From Nematostella vectensis (lineage: Eukaryota > Cnidaria > Anthozoa > Actiniaria > Edwardsiidae), in NCBI RefSeq assembly GCF_932526225.1, contig NC_064038.1:6413822-6477821 (forward strand): DNA of 64,000 bases. Reading direction: 5' to 3'. Below, piece by piece: positions 1 to 10,881 of this stretch (its first letter is position 1; every line of letters begins with the position of its first letter). Below the pieces are notes generated by a model. The model ran no database searches. It was given only the letters and a program-made list of their open reading frames with translations, and was not told where the DNA came from. A program made the position numbers and the translations under genes.

Positions 1-45
1 AGGGTGCACGCGCCCATGTCGTTATGTCACTAGTGTGCACCAGGC
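1..45. repeat. Terminus of a MITE-like element cut by the window edge
   Basis: This is one end of a short inverted-repeat element ending in GTGTGCACCAGGC after a stretch rich in GTTATGTCA. The same end occurs at 3838-3899, and a complete two-ended relative lies at 50969-51182. Only the right end is visible here, so the rest lies left of the window. Confidence 0.6.
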
Positions 46-230
46 ATAAGGTATCCAGGTACTATGTAAGGCTAAAAGTAAAACATGCTAATGGCTAGTA
101 AAAATGCAGTATCTAGATTGATAAAATGTCAATACCTGCCCTACCTTACAATATGTGGCCATAACACCTGTTAAACTATATTTAAACTCTCATTATCATG
201 CTAAGAATCATGATTTTTATCATTGATCAC

Positions 231-374
231 GGATGGAGAGAAAAACGGCTAGCAGTTTATTGACGAGGATGCCATCTGCTTCAATTAAAGAGAATGTTTA
301 TACTTATGGGAGTTTTCGCTAGATGTGCGGCATTCAGTGTAGCGATCGTTGGGATTCTGTCTCTTAGCATATTG
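231..374 (+). pseudogene. Decayed TMEM163-like gene fragment
   Basis: About 145 bases align by eye with bases 11013-11160 of the intact TMEM163-like gene on the same strand. Shared blocks include GAGGATGNCATCTGCTT, a block resembling AATTGAAGAGAANGTTT, and the GGCATT..AGCGNTGCGAT stretch that encodes the start of TM1. Frame-breaking indels are present, so it cannot encode the protein. It lies directly beyond the stop codon of the receptor gene. An AATAAA on the minus strand at 256-261 falls inside it and could serve the receptor as a poly(A) signal, but this is uncertain. Confidence 0.65.
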
Positions 375-418
375 CCCTTAGTAGCCTAATTGATATTCAG
401 TATAAATTAGATTTAATG

Positions 419-3400
419 TCATGTCAAAGACACTTCAGGCGATGCGACAAAGACACTCAAAACAGTTATTAAAATCGTGAAGGAAAACAAAAGAAGAAAG
501 AAACGATCCAACACTTCGGCTGCAAACATCCAATCTCTGGAGATTTTACTCGATTCTTCCTCCTCGTGGACCTTGGAAGTCAACACTTTCAGCTCCTTGA
601 CAATGGGGTCTATCGCATTGCCTGGAACATGATTCTTCTGATCCTTGTTTTTTGCAAATGAATCTACAAGCCGTGTTATTATGACGTCATCTGTGTTGTC
701 ATAGGTCTCGTCTGTAGCAGCTTCGTTTACTGGAGTGACTGATTTCCTTTTGAAAAGACTTGTTGATTTGGTTACCCCTCCTTGTCGCGTCTTGCGAGGA
801 CTCTTCTTCATGAGCAAGGCTGTGGCTAGCCAGTCATTGACTACAAGCTTTATTACCGAGCTCATTGGCTTCTTTGTGGTGTCAAATCTAATCACAACAC
901 AAGTTGCTGCCAGGGAAAGCGCAATTTGAATCATGGAAGCCATAAAGAACTTGGAGACCAGTGGGATATCAGTCGAGCGCGGGATGTTCTCAGTTACCAT
1001 GATCAGGTACACACTCATGGCCAGCAGAACTGTGATGACAAACGAAACACGCTCTCCAGAATTCGGCGGAAGGTAGAATGAAAATAAAGAAAGTAATGCA
1101 ATAACGCCTGTTGGTAGTACCATATTGAAGACATAGAACATGGCACGCCGTCGAAGGATGATAGTATAGGTCACTGTTGGGTATGGCTCTGGGCAACAGA
1201 TATACATCTTTACGTCCCTTCTTCCTGACGTTCCCTTGAGGAACCATTCCCTGTTATCAGAGAAATTTTCAGTATCAATTCCTGATTCTTGTTTGAGATG
1301 GATGTCGATTTTAAGGCCGTCGTGGGTCCAGGAACCGAAAGTTAGCTCGCAGCTCTGGACATCGAAGGGAAAGAAACGGACGTCGATTTTACATTCAGAT
1401 TTGATGATCGCTGGTGCCAGCCAAGTAGTGGAGCCGTCGTGGTTAACAATGACATTGGTGTCGATCTTATTGTTAAGGCTTCCAAATCTTAAGTCTGTAC
1501 TTGCTCTGCCAGATAAAGTAAATAAAAGTCAACAACAACAACAAAATAACTTATTGATTAGTTGCCTGGTGTACACAAGGTATTTTTTAAATGTTTATTT
1601 TCATTTTCACATATTCACATTCCCCATCTCCATCTCTTTTTCTTTTTCCTTTTTCTTCATATCAGGAAGAAGTGTTGCTCTGGCAACGTCTAGATAATTG
1701 TTCCTCCGGATAAGTAAATCCACCAGCATTTTTCTTAAATTTTGCTAGAACCTTTTTTGTCGACACTTTCTGTTCTTCAGGGATGCAGTCCCATATGCAA
1801 GGACCGAATCTCGAAAAGAGAAGCCGCTGAATTTCAGTCCTGACACAACAATATATGGCATTCATTTTTCTAGGAATAAAGCTAATGAGAGAACTGAGTG
1901 GAATGTGTGTTAGGTCCAGTATTCTTATACTAAATTACATGGATTACTTATTGTAATAATTGGCTGGTGTTTGGGACTTGAAAGCTGTTTAATTTTCCAC
2001 TAAGGTTTAATTATATTTCGCCGAAATAAATAAATTCACTTTGGTTGTGACCGACCATTTGATATCGAGCGAGTCTGTAACAAAAACCCCCTAAAACATT
2101 TAGAGCAAGAATCTCCAGAAAAATGATACTACCTCTTCGTCAGATATCAAATGGTCAGACATTAACAGATTGAAGAACTTCAGCAAGCAGCAGTAAGCGC
2201 TTTATTGGACAGGAGAGCAGGGGCACGGGAAGCTATTCTAACAAAGTCGAGCTCACCGGTTATACAGCAAAACGTCAGGTTTCCACACTCTGTCCGGAGC
2301 AATGTTGATTGACTTGATGCCGCCGAAGTCATCGGGATTCCATTTGAGTAAGTGGTCTTTCCAGTACTGACGAATCCATACGTTTATAGTGAGTATTTGA
2401 TCTCTTTCGTTCTGCGGAATGAGGCAAGAATGAGTTACTTAACGGCTTCCCCATATACACCTATTCTAAAATACGTCTCTGCTAACAAAAATACTATGGG
2501 CCAAGCAATATTTTTACTGAATGCTTTCGTTTTGATGAAATAATTATTAACAATTACTGGATGAGGTTTAAGTGATATCCGTACTAATCAATGTCAAGAC
2601 AAGTGGCCGAACGAAGGCCGAGACTGCCTTCACTTGGGGAGACAATTGTATATTCCGGATATCACTCAAAACCGAATTCAACTATTGTTTATAATGGTTT
2701 TATCATACATTGGTTCAGAAAATCACTAATTTTCGAAAACAATGGCCGCCACAATGGCTCTCACAATAGAATCTTCGCGCCCTAGGCCCAAGATGCATTG
2801 ATTATTCACTGAGTCAAGTGAAGACACTCAAATTGCGTTATTTACAAAATAACGCGCGCGCTCAGAATCCAGCCAAGCGAATCAGAATCGACATAGTGGT
2901 GAGCACAATGTATAATAATACCAATAAGCAGCGATCTCAATTTGCACTGACATTATTTTTTTAAATAGGTGTATAACATATTTTCCTCCTTAATACAACA
3001 CAGGATTCACTTGCCATACCAAAACTCCCCTGTAATCATAAAACCTCGCATTAGATCACGCTGACCTAACGCATGCCACATCTAACGTTATCTTACATCC
3101 ACATCCAAACATAACACCTCCTTTTCTCTTCGCCTAGATTACTCTATACCATAAATCCTATGCTCACATCACATCACCCCACCTTCTGATCATACATTTT
3201 CGCCTCACTTCTGCTCACATCACCTTCTCCATCTTCTTCATACCTTACCTCACCTCACCTTAACTTATTTCAACTCAACTCAACTCACATCACCTCCAAT
3301 TCCCTAACTTTACCTAGCCTCACTTCACCTCTCCTCGCCTCGCTTTTACCATCTCACGTCATGTCACGTTACTTTGCCTCACCTCACCTCACCTCACTGC

Positions 3401-4457
3401 ATAACCTTACTATCTCGCTTCCCCTCACCTTTGGTATCCTACGTTTACCTTTAATCAACTATCAGCTCAGCTCTATGTTACTCACCAAGTCAATAACCTG
3501 TCGTAGCATTATACCCAGCTTTAACTGAACTGGGTCATTGACGTTGAGAACTGGCCGTGCGTCTTTAGAATAGTTTTGAAGGAGATATTTCAATAATGCT
3601 GGCTCTGTGTTGTTCACCGGGATATCAGCGCCTTCGGATACACAAACAAATATTATCGTATCTGCTGTATCTGCGTATCTCAACTTAAATACCCTCATTT
3701 TCCGTCTAGAAACAAACATTTTGGACTGTAAATTCTGGTATTTTACTATAAGGACCTTTCAAAGTTTATCTTACAAGTTATTCAGGACTCAGGATCTCAA
3801 AAAGGTATAACGAAAACATATCTCTTTTTTTTATTATATTATGTCGTTAGGGCACTATGTTATGTCATTATGTCGTTATGTCACTAGTGTGCACCAGGCA
3901 TTAGTCGAATAGTTAGGACTCCCCTACCACATGCAGTTTTTTGCTAGTAGTTGGCATACAATTGGAAATCGGATAAAGGTTTATCATAATTAATTTATAC
4001 AAAACTTAGTTTTCCTCACGAATTCGGTGAAAAGTATAACCGACAACACTAAGCAACGGAAAATGTTCTTAAATAAAGAAAATCATAAAGAAAAGTTTTG
4101 TCATCTGTTTTGTGTCATTTGCACCTTTTTTTGTGGTCTTTGCTGAAGTTAAAAAAAGACGTTTCGGTATTTTTCTATTAATCTGAATAAATTTAAAACA
4201 ACATTCCTTTCAAATTATGTTATAGTCTGTTTGGTCGATTCTTTCCGATTTCTGATTCGATTATTCTTTCTATTATAAAATTATCAACAGTTTTTGAATA
4301 CACCAAACGAAAATTTTATTTCGTTAACGCAAGCCTTATTTGTTAAATTAACTTTCCCTACCCATACCTCATACCAACCTATAGAAAGAATCTTACCGTT
4401 GACAACTGAGAAAACCGAACTTGAAAGACCCCAGAAAAGTAAATACAGCTTGTCCAT
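419..4457 (-). CDS. Nicotinic acetylcholine receptor alpha-type subunit (4 exons)
   Basis: This is a Cys-loop, acetylcholine-gated cation channel subunit of the plasma membrane. Exons on the minus strand are 4457-4397, 3631-3486, 2411-2257 and 1505-419; the phases fit and encode about 482 residues. Exon 1 gives a signal peptide (MDKLYLLFWGLSSSVFSVVNG region). The ligand domain shows NVWIRQYW, WKPDVLLYN, the Cys-loop CKIDVRFFPFDVQSC and GSWTHDG. The loop-C vicinal pair YICCPEPY marks an alpha-type subunit. Four membrane segments follow. The M1-M2 linker and M2 (NSGERVSFVITVLL) match cation-selective receptors, and M4 ends close to the stop. Introns hold a LINE scrap, two small inverted-repeat elements and CTCAC-rich DNA. 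The exon 1 assignment rests on phase, the donor site and the signal peptide. Ligand and stoichiometry cannot be read from the sequence. Confidence 0.93.
1662..1865 (-). mobile_element. Non-LTR retrotransposon reverse-transcriptase C-terminal scrap
   Basis: The minus-strand open frame contains LLFSRFGPCIWDCIPEEQKV followed by a basic stretch. It resembles the conserved 'S..G..IWN.IP' segment near the C-terminus of LINE-type polymerase proteins. Only about 60 residues remain, with no endonuclease or catalytic YADD motif. It sits in intron 3 of the receptor gene and is an old truncated insertion. Confidence 0.55.
2053..2156. repeat. Small inverted-repeat element (about 104 bp)
   Basis: GACCATTTGATATC at 2053-2066 is matched by its exact reverse complement at 2143-2156. 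The interior is about 75 bases and has no coding potential. It looks like a very short MITE in intron 3 of the receptor gene. No target duplication was recognised. Confidence 0.6.
2565..2673. repeat. Small inverted-repeat element (about 109 bp)
   Basis: GGTTTAAGTGATATCCG on the left is matched, with one or two differences, by the reverse complement of CGGATATCACTCAAAACC on the right. It lies in the receptor intron between exons 2 and 3 and differs in sequence from the element at 2053-2156. Confidence 0.55.
3000..3440. repeat. CTCAC/CTTACC-rich low-complexity tract
   Basis: About 440 bases are dominated by degenerate tandem CTCAC, CATCAC and CTTAC pentamers. On the minus strand, the sense strand of the host gene, the tract is purine-rich. 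It ends about 45 bases from exon 2 of the receptor. No open frame is present. Confidence 0.6.
3838..3899. repeat. Solo end of the GTGCACCAGGC MITE family
   Basis: Repeated ATGTCGTTA/TTATGTCATTA motifs lead into GTGTGCACCAGGC, nearly identical to bases 10-45 and related to the right end of the full element at 50969-51182. No matching left terminus was found nearby. Confidence 0.6.
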
Positions 4458-5234
4458 TCTATCTCTTTTTATGTAACGGCTCCTTCACAGTTGTTAGAAG
4501 CAAAGGCCGCGCTCTATAATAAAATATTCACTTTTGACGACGTTACACTACCCTTATATAAATTATTGATTTGCATCTGAATTGCTGCTTTGTTTCCAGA
4601 TTTTACTAATCTCTTCTTATTGCTCTCCTCGTGAATGCTTTTATTTTTATTTTTGGAAGCGCAGTTGAAGGCTGAACGAGTCCATAATTGTGTCTTAAAA
4701 CTTCAGTGTATATCAAAAATATAAATAATAATAATAAAAAAAAAGAATTACACACATGATTGAAAACAATACTATCTAAGGTCGTCACCAGGAACCAACA
4801 ATCACAATAGATAAATTGAAAAAAAAAAAATACACAATACGCTGCTATCTGGGGCTCGAAATGTCTGAGTATAAAAACTGGGCGTCCTTTTGATTAAGAT
4901 TCTCATAGAATAAGAGTTCACAATTTATTTCTCTCAATAGGAATGCCCGTAAAGCTCTCACAAATCTGGCACCTTGGAAGCAAAAATTCAGATTTCTTTT
5001 CATCTACGAATCCTTTTATTAGATAGAATACAAAAAAGGGGGTCTTAGAAAAGGATAGAAAAGAAGAAAAGAAAAAAGTATTTACAGACGTTAATTATTG
5101 CCATCATTATAGTTCACTTATATTACATATTTAGGATAGATATAATCAATTATTAATATGATATGATATATGTCGGGGTTTTGGGAAAACAAAAATAAGT
5201 TAGTGGTTAAAGTACAAGGTGACAGGCGATGAAT

Positions 5235-5272
5235 ATCAAGGGAATATCAAGGGCCCTTGATATTCCCTTGAT
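5235..5272. repeat. Perfect 38-bp palindrome in an AATATCAAGGG repeat
   Basis: The bases around the centre between 5253 and 5254 (GGG|CCC) are perfectly self-complementary for 19 bases on each side. The palindrome is built from head-to-head copies of AATATCAAGGG, and another copy of the unit follows at about 5273-5290. Confidence 0.85.
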
Positions 5273-5627
5273 GAATATCAAGGGAATATTAAGGGCTTTA
5301 TCTATAATGGACGGACCATTAGAATTTTTTTTGTTGGGGGTGAAAGAAATAAGAAAAAGAAGAAACCTGACTGGGTACAAGAAAGAAACAAACAACATGC
5401 ACAGTCAAGAAAAAAAATTCATAAACATACTCATCCACGAAAAAAATATCCGAAGCCACAAGGTTGTTGCTAGGTGGTGTGGTTGTTGTCAGTTGGTGTG
5501 ATTGTAAGATTGTGTGGTTGTTGCCAGCCGGTAGGGCTGTATGGTGTTTTTCAGTTGGTTTGGGTGTTAGGTGTCGGGTTGTTAAGTGAAGTTTTTTCCA
5601 GCTGACAGGAGCATACGCAGAATTTTA

Positions 5628-5850
5628 ACAAGTTGCAGTCAAAGCATTCAGAAGCTGAATGAGGGCGTGGCCCCTCATTCCGAATTCCCGTGAAGATTTC
5701 ATAGCGTCGATGCGGCAGACTTTTGAGAATATTACACGATCCTCTGTCATCCTCGATCTGAAATAGGACTTCAGTCGTCGCGTGGCACTGAACGACATAA
5801 CAATATGTTTGGATATCATCTGTAGACTACCATGATTAAGAAAAGTTTTC
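5628..5850 (-). mobile_element. hAT-family transposase C-terminal relic
   Basis: The minus-strand frame contains SFSATRRLKSYFRSRMTEDR. This matches the hAT dimerisation-region signature (SFS.LRR.KTYLR..M...R) found in hAT transposases and domesticated relatives such as the ZMYM and P52rIPK types. Only about 75 residues are present. Downstream residues (the 'LALL.IH' part) are degraded and the frame stops soon after. No N-terminal zinc finger or catalytic core is visible nearby. I read it as a dead fragment. Confidence 0.65.
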
Positions 5851-6281
5851 ATCCTCATCACATATATAAATATACATAAAAATAAATGAGTTAACATTTG
5901 ATTTTTTTCCCTTCGCTATGCAAATAAGATCGCAAAATTTTTTTGCAGTTCAGTGACTGCAGGCCTGGATGCGCACGCCCCTGGCTGATGAGGTTGTAAG
6001 GTCAGTTAATGTGGTTAGTTGTTGGTGTGGTTAATTGAGGTTGTTGGTTGTAATGTTGTTGTTAGGTGTGGTTGTTAGGGGTGCATGGTGTTGCTGTTGG
6101 GTTGTATTGTCCTTAGATCTCGTGGTTTCTAGGTGGCGTGCTTGTTGGTTGACGCACCTATTAAGTGTATTCCTTATTTGATGCATACAGTGGTCGGGAA
6201 CTACTTATCTTGGGTAACGTTTACTTTTAAATTTGTGAGCAGGGAGAGTGGTTGTTGTTATTATAACGTTATGTCATCAGG

Positions 6282-6452
6282 CAGTGCCGTAGCAGGCCTC
6301 GAAATATTGGGAGGGGGGGGGGGGGGGGGAAGGGCACGAAACAGAAACATTAAGGGGCACAGCCAAGCCCCTACTGGTCATTTCCTTATAATTCTTTTCA
6401 AATTATTGGGGGGGGCACGTTCCCCAGTGCTACACCCCCTGCTACGGCCCTG
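6282..6452. mobile_element. hAT-like MITE with CAGTGCCGTAGCAGG ends
   Basis: The left end CAGTGCCGTAGCAGG is mirrored by CCTGCTACGGCCCTG on the right. The interior is G-run rich and contains CCTACTGGTCATTTCCTTAT, which recurs in the tandem repeats at 39137-39615. CAG..GCGTAGC-type ends are typical of hAT-derived MITEs. No clear 8-bp target duplication was seen. Confidence 0.6.
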
Positions 6453-7034
6453 TTGGGGGGGGGGGGGGGGCAAGGATCCGTTGGTATGGAAACGTTATTT
6501 CAAGAGGGGGTGGGAATTATTGTGAGGTAATTATTTTATGTACATTGTGTTTTGAATGCACTATCCCGATTGGGGTTGGAGGTTAAACGAGGAGGCTAAA
6601 ACTGACTTTTTTTTCTAAACATCTTCAGTAAGCATTTAGATGCCATTTACATGTCAATGGGGCGCTTTATGTACCAAATTGTGCACCTAGTCTTTTACAA
6701 ATAGGTGAATAGTAAATTTTTCATATATATTTTTTCAAGTTTGAGTGCCAAATCGGGTATTTAAGGTAAGGTAAATTTAGGCAAAAATACTAAAGAGCAC
6801 ACATCCAAGCATTACACATTGGTCTGAGATGCAATCTTGCATTCATCCCGATCTTTAATGATCTTCCCAGGAACGCTGCAGGTAGATTGGCACTGGGGCT
6901 TCCCCCCTCGTCAGTTTCTGTATCGTCTCCCCCTCCCTCCCCCTCCTTCAAAATTTCGAGCCTCTGCTTTAGCCTGTGAAACTGCGCCAGCTATGCCGGT
7001 GTGCAAACTTCCTCAACACATGCATGTTGGTTAA

Positions 7035-7400
7035 TAAGTTCACGCGACATGACGGAAAAACCCATAACATGCGCACTTCGAAGAGATGGAAAAAGAAGAT
7101 ACAATTTCTTACAATGGCCATAAGCATTCCGGACTGATTTTCCCTTTTCAAAACACAAAAAATGAGTGGCCGAAATGCACATACTCTGATTTTGGCTTTT
7201 TAAGACAGTTTTTTTCTTGATCATCCTTGCACTATGTATGGGCTCAGTGACGAAAACCTCAAATTTCAATGATACTTCACAAAAAGTCGCATCAATTTAA
7301 AAAAGGCGCTTTTTATATTTTGTTTGATAGATGTGAAATGAGCTTATTGGAAACGTCAGTTCACGCTTGGGGTTTGTTGCATGACGGGACCAAAAGCAAC
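7035..7400. repeat. Diverged copy of the MITE at 14331-14854
   Basis: Blocks in the same order as the 14331-14854 element include ACAATTTCTTACAATGGC, GGCCGAAATGCACATA, GATTTTGGCTTTTTAAGA and AAAGTCGCATCAATTTAAAA. The terminal GACCCTATAAAGCTA motif is not recognisable here, so this is a partial or end-eroded copy. Confidence 0.7.
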
Positions 7401-7696
7401 CCAAGACAACGCCATTTTACTTGCGTTTTGCAAAGACAATCCACGATTCTTCTGTATTCCGATTGAATTTAGTTCTATTTCGTCCACTGATGTTGTAGTA
7501 TGGTTGCCATTACGAGTGTCAAGAGGACGATAAAAAACACTGAATGTGTGCAAACTGCGCCAGCAAAGCTATGATATGCTCGAATGACCACGACATGCTG
7601 GCGTAGTGCTGGTCACTCAATCAAAATTTCGCCAACAGTCGCCAGCTCCGGCCAACTACGTCAACATTGCTGGGCCAACGTGTCGCTAGCAACACT

Positions 7697-7966
7697 GTTG
7701 TATCGCGACACACGTTTTCAAAACACGATTTGTTTTGGTTTTCTGTTCCGTCAGTAAAACCATTCTGAGCCAATCAGAGTCTCGCTTTGTGCACTTCCCT
7801 GGCTATCCTCTGGAAAACCAGACAGTGTCGCGACAAAAAGCCAGGCAACTGCACTAGGCGAGAGATGGTAAGAGTCTGATTGGCTTAGAATAATTTGACT
7901 GGCGGAACAGAAAATCCCAAGACAAAATCAAATTGATGTTTTGAAAATGCGCCGTCGCAATACAAC
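7697..7966. repeat. Foldback element with roughly 95-bp arms
   Basis: The left arm from about 7697 contains GTTTTCAAAACA, TTTTCTGTTCCG and AGCCAATCAGA. It is repeated as its reverse complement ending at about 7966 (TCTGATTGGCT, CGGAACAGAAAA, TGTTTTGAAAA), with small indels. The roughly 75-base spacer has no gene. The structure is that of a diverged foldback or MITE. Confidence 0.7.
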
Positions 7967-8012
7967 GGATTCGACAGTAAAAGCCTGTGTTGTTTCCGAT
8001 GCTGATGATACC

Positions 8013-8225
8013 CAGGCCCGTACCCAGGGGGTACAACGGCCGAAGGTCAACTTTCGGTTCCCAATGGACGTGCTATTTGTAGACAAAACTATAAAGCATA
8101 AGCTAGATCACTCTGGTACGTCTGGTACTCATTGCCTCCCCCCCTTCCCCCCGGAAAAATTAGGCCCACTTTTTCGGATTTCGCACCCCCCCCCCTCCCC
8201 AAGAAAAATCCTGGGAACGGGCCTG
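8013..8225. mobile_element. MITE with CAGGCCCGTACCCAGG ends
   Basis: CAGGCCCGTACCCAGG at the left is matched by CCTGGGAACGGGCCTG at the right, with one mismatch. The roughly 180-base interior includes poly-C runs. The end sequence suggests a hAT-derived MITE. A fragment with a similar end (CGCGTTCCCAGG followed by G-runs) occurs near 23930-23975. Confidence 0.65.
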
Positions 8226-8629
8226 ATACAGATGCTATACTATACATAATAGGCTAAGGAATGGACCACCTCTCACGCAAAAACGGCTAAGTTAGAAAAC
8301 TCCGATACTGTGATACTCGGGAATGTGCCGAAGCGCTAAAAGGAGGCTGATTGGCCTTCTTTAAAAGAATGTCAATCACCTACGCCTTTGTTATTGTTTC
8401 TCATTGAAAAAACAGGGATTTATTCGCAAGGAACCTTCAAAATAACATTGTACGAATAAAGTCTGCCGCGAGCCTATTTTTGCGAGCCGCGACCCAATTT
8501 TGCGAGCCACGTCGAATTTGCTGAGTTTTTCATTTTCTAAGGATGTTGAACAGTTTTAAAAAGCATATATGGTGTTCAGAGTCATTACTTGCTTATTAAA
8601 ATGGTATTTATGGTCAAGTGACATGACGT

Positions 8630-8950
8630 CATCAGCGTTTATTAGAGACGGGCGTTCTTTACAAACTATAAAAATTATAGTCTCAGTTCTAGTCTCAGAC
8701 AGGATCACGTTAATTTATAGCCTACGTAGCAAGCATTTTATGACATTAATCAAGTCTCACCCAGTAGAAGCCAAACTCAGATTTTAGTAATATTACCAAA
8801 ATTCCTATGTCATTTGTTTTTGCTGGGAGGAAGGGTAGAGGGGGGCGTTTTTTAGAGAGGCGCGTTCATTACAAACTTGTAAGCTTAGGGAGGGCGTTCA
8901 TGGGATAGGAGGCGTTCTTTAGATAGGGGGCGTTAATTAGACCATTTACG
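8630..8950. repeat. Dispersed GGCGTTCTTTACAAAC repeat, copy 1
   Basis: This matches the inverted copy at the right end of the window (63660-64000) over about 320 bases. Shared blocks include GGCGTTCTTTACAAAC, CAGGATCACGTTAA, GTAGCAAGCATTT, TTGTTTTTNTGCTGGGAGG and ACAAACTTGTAAGCT. Both copies carry imperfect tandem GGGGGCGTT..TTAGA units. No coding capacity is visible. Confidence 0.75.
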
Positions 8951-8972
8951 GTATATATATATCACTACAGTA

Positions 8973-9185
8973 ACATCGTCAAACAACCGAACTTGGAAGA
9001 TACATATGATGGTAGGTGCCAACGGGGTGTAACGGGATGGTCACGTGTCGTGACTTCATCGATGACGTCATAAAAAGAGACAGAAACATCGTCAAACAAC
9101 CAAAGTTTGAATATATTATATAGGTGTCAAGGTGGGTGCGACGAGATAGCCGCGTGATGTGACGTCAACCATGACGTTATCAAAA
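8973..9185. repeat. Tandem pair of about 112-bp units
   Basis: ACATCGTCAAACAACC occurs at 8973 and again at 9085. Each copy is followed by a similar AGGTG..AACG/ACGAGATG.. stretch containing TGACGTCA- or ACGTCA-like motifs. The two units are diverged. Cyclic-AMP-response-like TGACGTCA occurs in the first unit, but no gene is near enough to assign a role. Confidence 0.5.
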
Positions 9186-10881
9186 GAAAAAAAAAATACT
9201 CATATTGCATGATGTAGTTAGATAACCAAACCCAGTTGCTTGATAATAGAGATTTAGCTACTGCTTAAAAATAGTGCCCCAAATTAGGGCGCATTTTGTC
9301 ATGTTATATAATCTTATTTTATATAAGCACAAAATTCTCATTAAAATTGACGTGTGTTATCGCCGCTTTCTGTTAAACACGAGGTTCCACTATAAAAAAA
9401 AGGGAAGTATTTTCTATATTCTGTAGCTCTCCCATACACGTCGTTGCTAAGCTGCAGATTCTTGCAACTGGCCAAATTCTGCGCGCAAAAAGCACAATAC
9501 ATTGACAAATTTATAATATCTAAAGTTAATGAATATCTACACGGCTGCTTGACTTGTCTGGCCGACCACTAAATATGGGAGGTGGTTGTTCCTGTATATA
9601 AGTAATTTTGTATTTTAAAGTAAATACAAGATGATATAATGGAACACAAACCGACAACACTCTTTTTTTTTAATAAGAACGTCTAATTTTCAGTTGAGGC
9701 TGGGCCGTTCTTATTTTTGAAACAATGTTCTTTAATTTTAGTGTACATAAGAATATAATACCTATTATTATTAATTATTATGAATTATCAGGAAAAGAAT
9801 TACACTAATGACCAAAAGCAATAACAAGGTTGTTACCATGAGCACAGTTTGATTCTGCATTTTAGAACGCATCAGGACTAAAAAAAGGAGAAATATTTCT
9901 GCTATCTGAGCCCGGCATATATGTTCTTAGCATGTTCTTAAAATTTGGTGAAATCTCAGGCTGGACATTCTTATATAAAAAGGTTTTTATAAAAATAAAG
10001 TGTAACTGACAACTCACCTTTCGCTCTTTTTTTTCTTTTTGTTCTTATAAGAAAATAATTTACATATTTGAAATGCGAGGAGCTAATATATGCCAATAAT
10101 TAATTGCAAGTAAGAACTCTAAACTTACTATAACCAGCTTCGCCTGTGTCAGCCATGTTGAATAAACAGATGTGATTTCGATGATTTTGCGACTGCTTCC
10201 CATACATGGACACCAATGCCCCATATAAAGATTTTTGCGGCAATTTTTTTTGGCTCGCAAAATAGGCTCACGGCTCGCAAAATAGTAACCCCCCCCCCCC
10301 CCCCCCTTTCAGAAAGAGCACCCTCGTTGTGAGAGAAAAAAAATGTGCAGTTTGAAATAGAGACTCTACGAACTCCCTCAGACAAGAAAATACTTGAAAT
10401 ATTTAGTTTCTCAGTTTGATTATATTGACTCCTCATTGATATGCTAATAAGGATATCTAATTATCATTTAATCATCCGATTCGCATTGCTATTCTTGCAT
10501 GTTTTCCAGTGGATGATCTTCAAATATTTTGTGTTCTATTTCAACCCGCCCTCTTAACCCCAAGATGCAGCAAAGTCTCAAATTAGGAATCAAACCTAGA
10601 ATCGTATTATAGCGCCGATATTTGTGGGACTAGTCATGTGGAGAACGCGTCTTGAGTCCGCGTCTGTTTTTACGCGTATAGCGTGAGTACCAAGCATAGC
10701 GCATAAGTATACAATTATAACTCTATGGTCGCTGGCTTTAAACAATCGCTATCCTCATGAAATTGTAAAAACAAGTGATGCAGAACCTGTTGCTACAACC
10801 TCAAAACACAGTTGCTGACAAGCTGCACGGATGCGAACGGGAACGCTCGTAATTTTTTGCTGATGCCTTCCACTGACTTAG

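Larger units (their letters stand above)
4458..10881. other. Gene-free, repeat-rich intergenic region
   Basis: I find no supported host gene here. The region holds the palindrome at 5235-5272, GGTTGTTG-rich tracts near 5460-5600 and 5990-6130, a hAT transposase relic, several inverted-repeat elements and poly-G/C runs (for example 6309-6330 and about 10289-10308). A weak, old similarity links 4600-4900 with 9670-9940: both contain CAGTTGA.GCTG, AAAAGAATTACAC and CTGCTATCTG blocks in the same order. Confidence 0.6.

Noticed and set aside
990-1247. Minus-strand open frame overlapping the receptor's last exon in another frame
   Set aside because: A shadow frame of the receptor coding exon, which has full family similarity in its own frame.
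5471-6130. Telomere-like or satellite character of the GGTTGTTG-rich tracts
   Set aside because: The units are irregular (GGTTGTTG, GGTGTGGTTG) and do not match TTAGGG-type telomeric repeats; plain low-complexity DNA.
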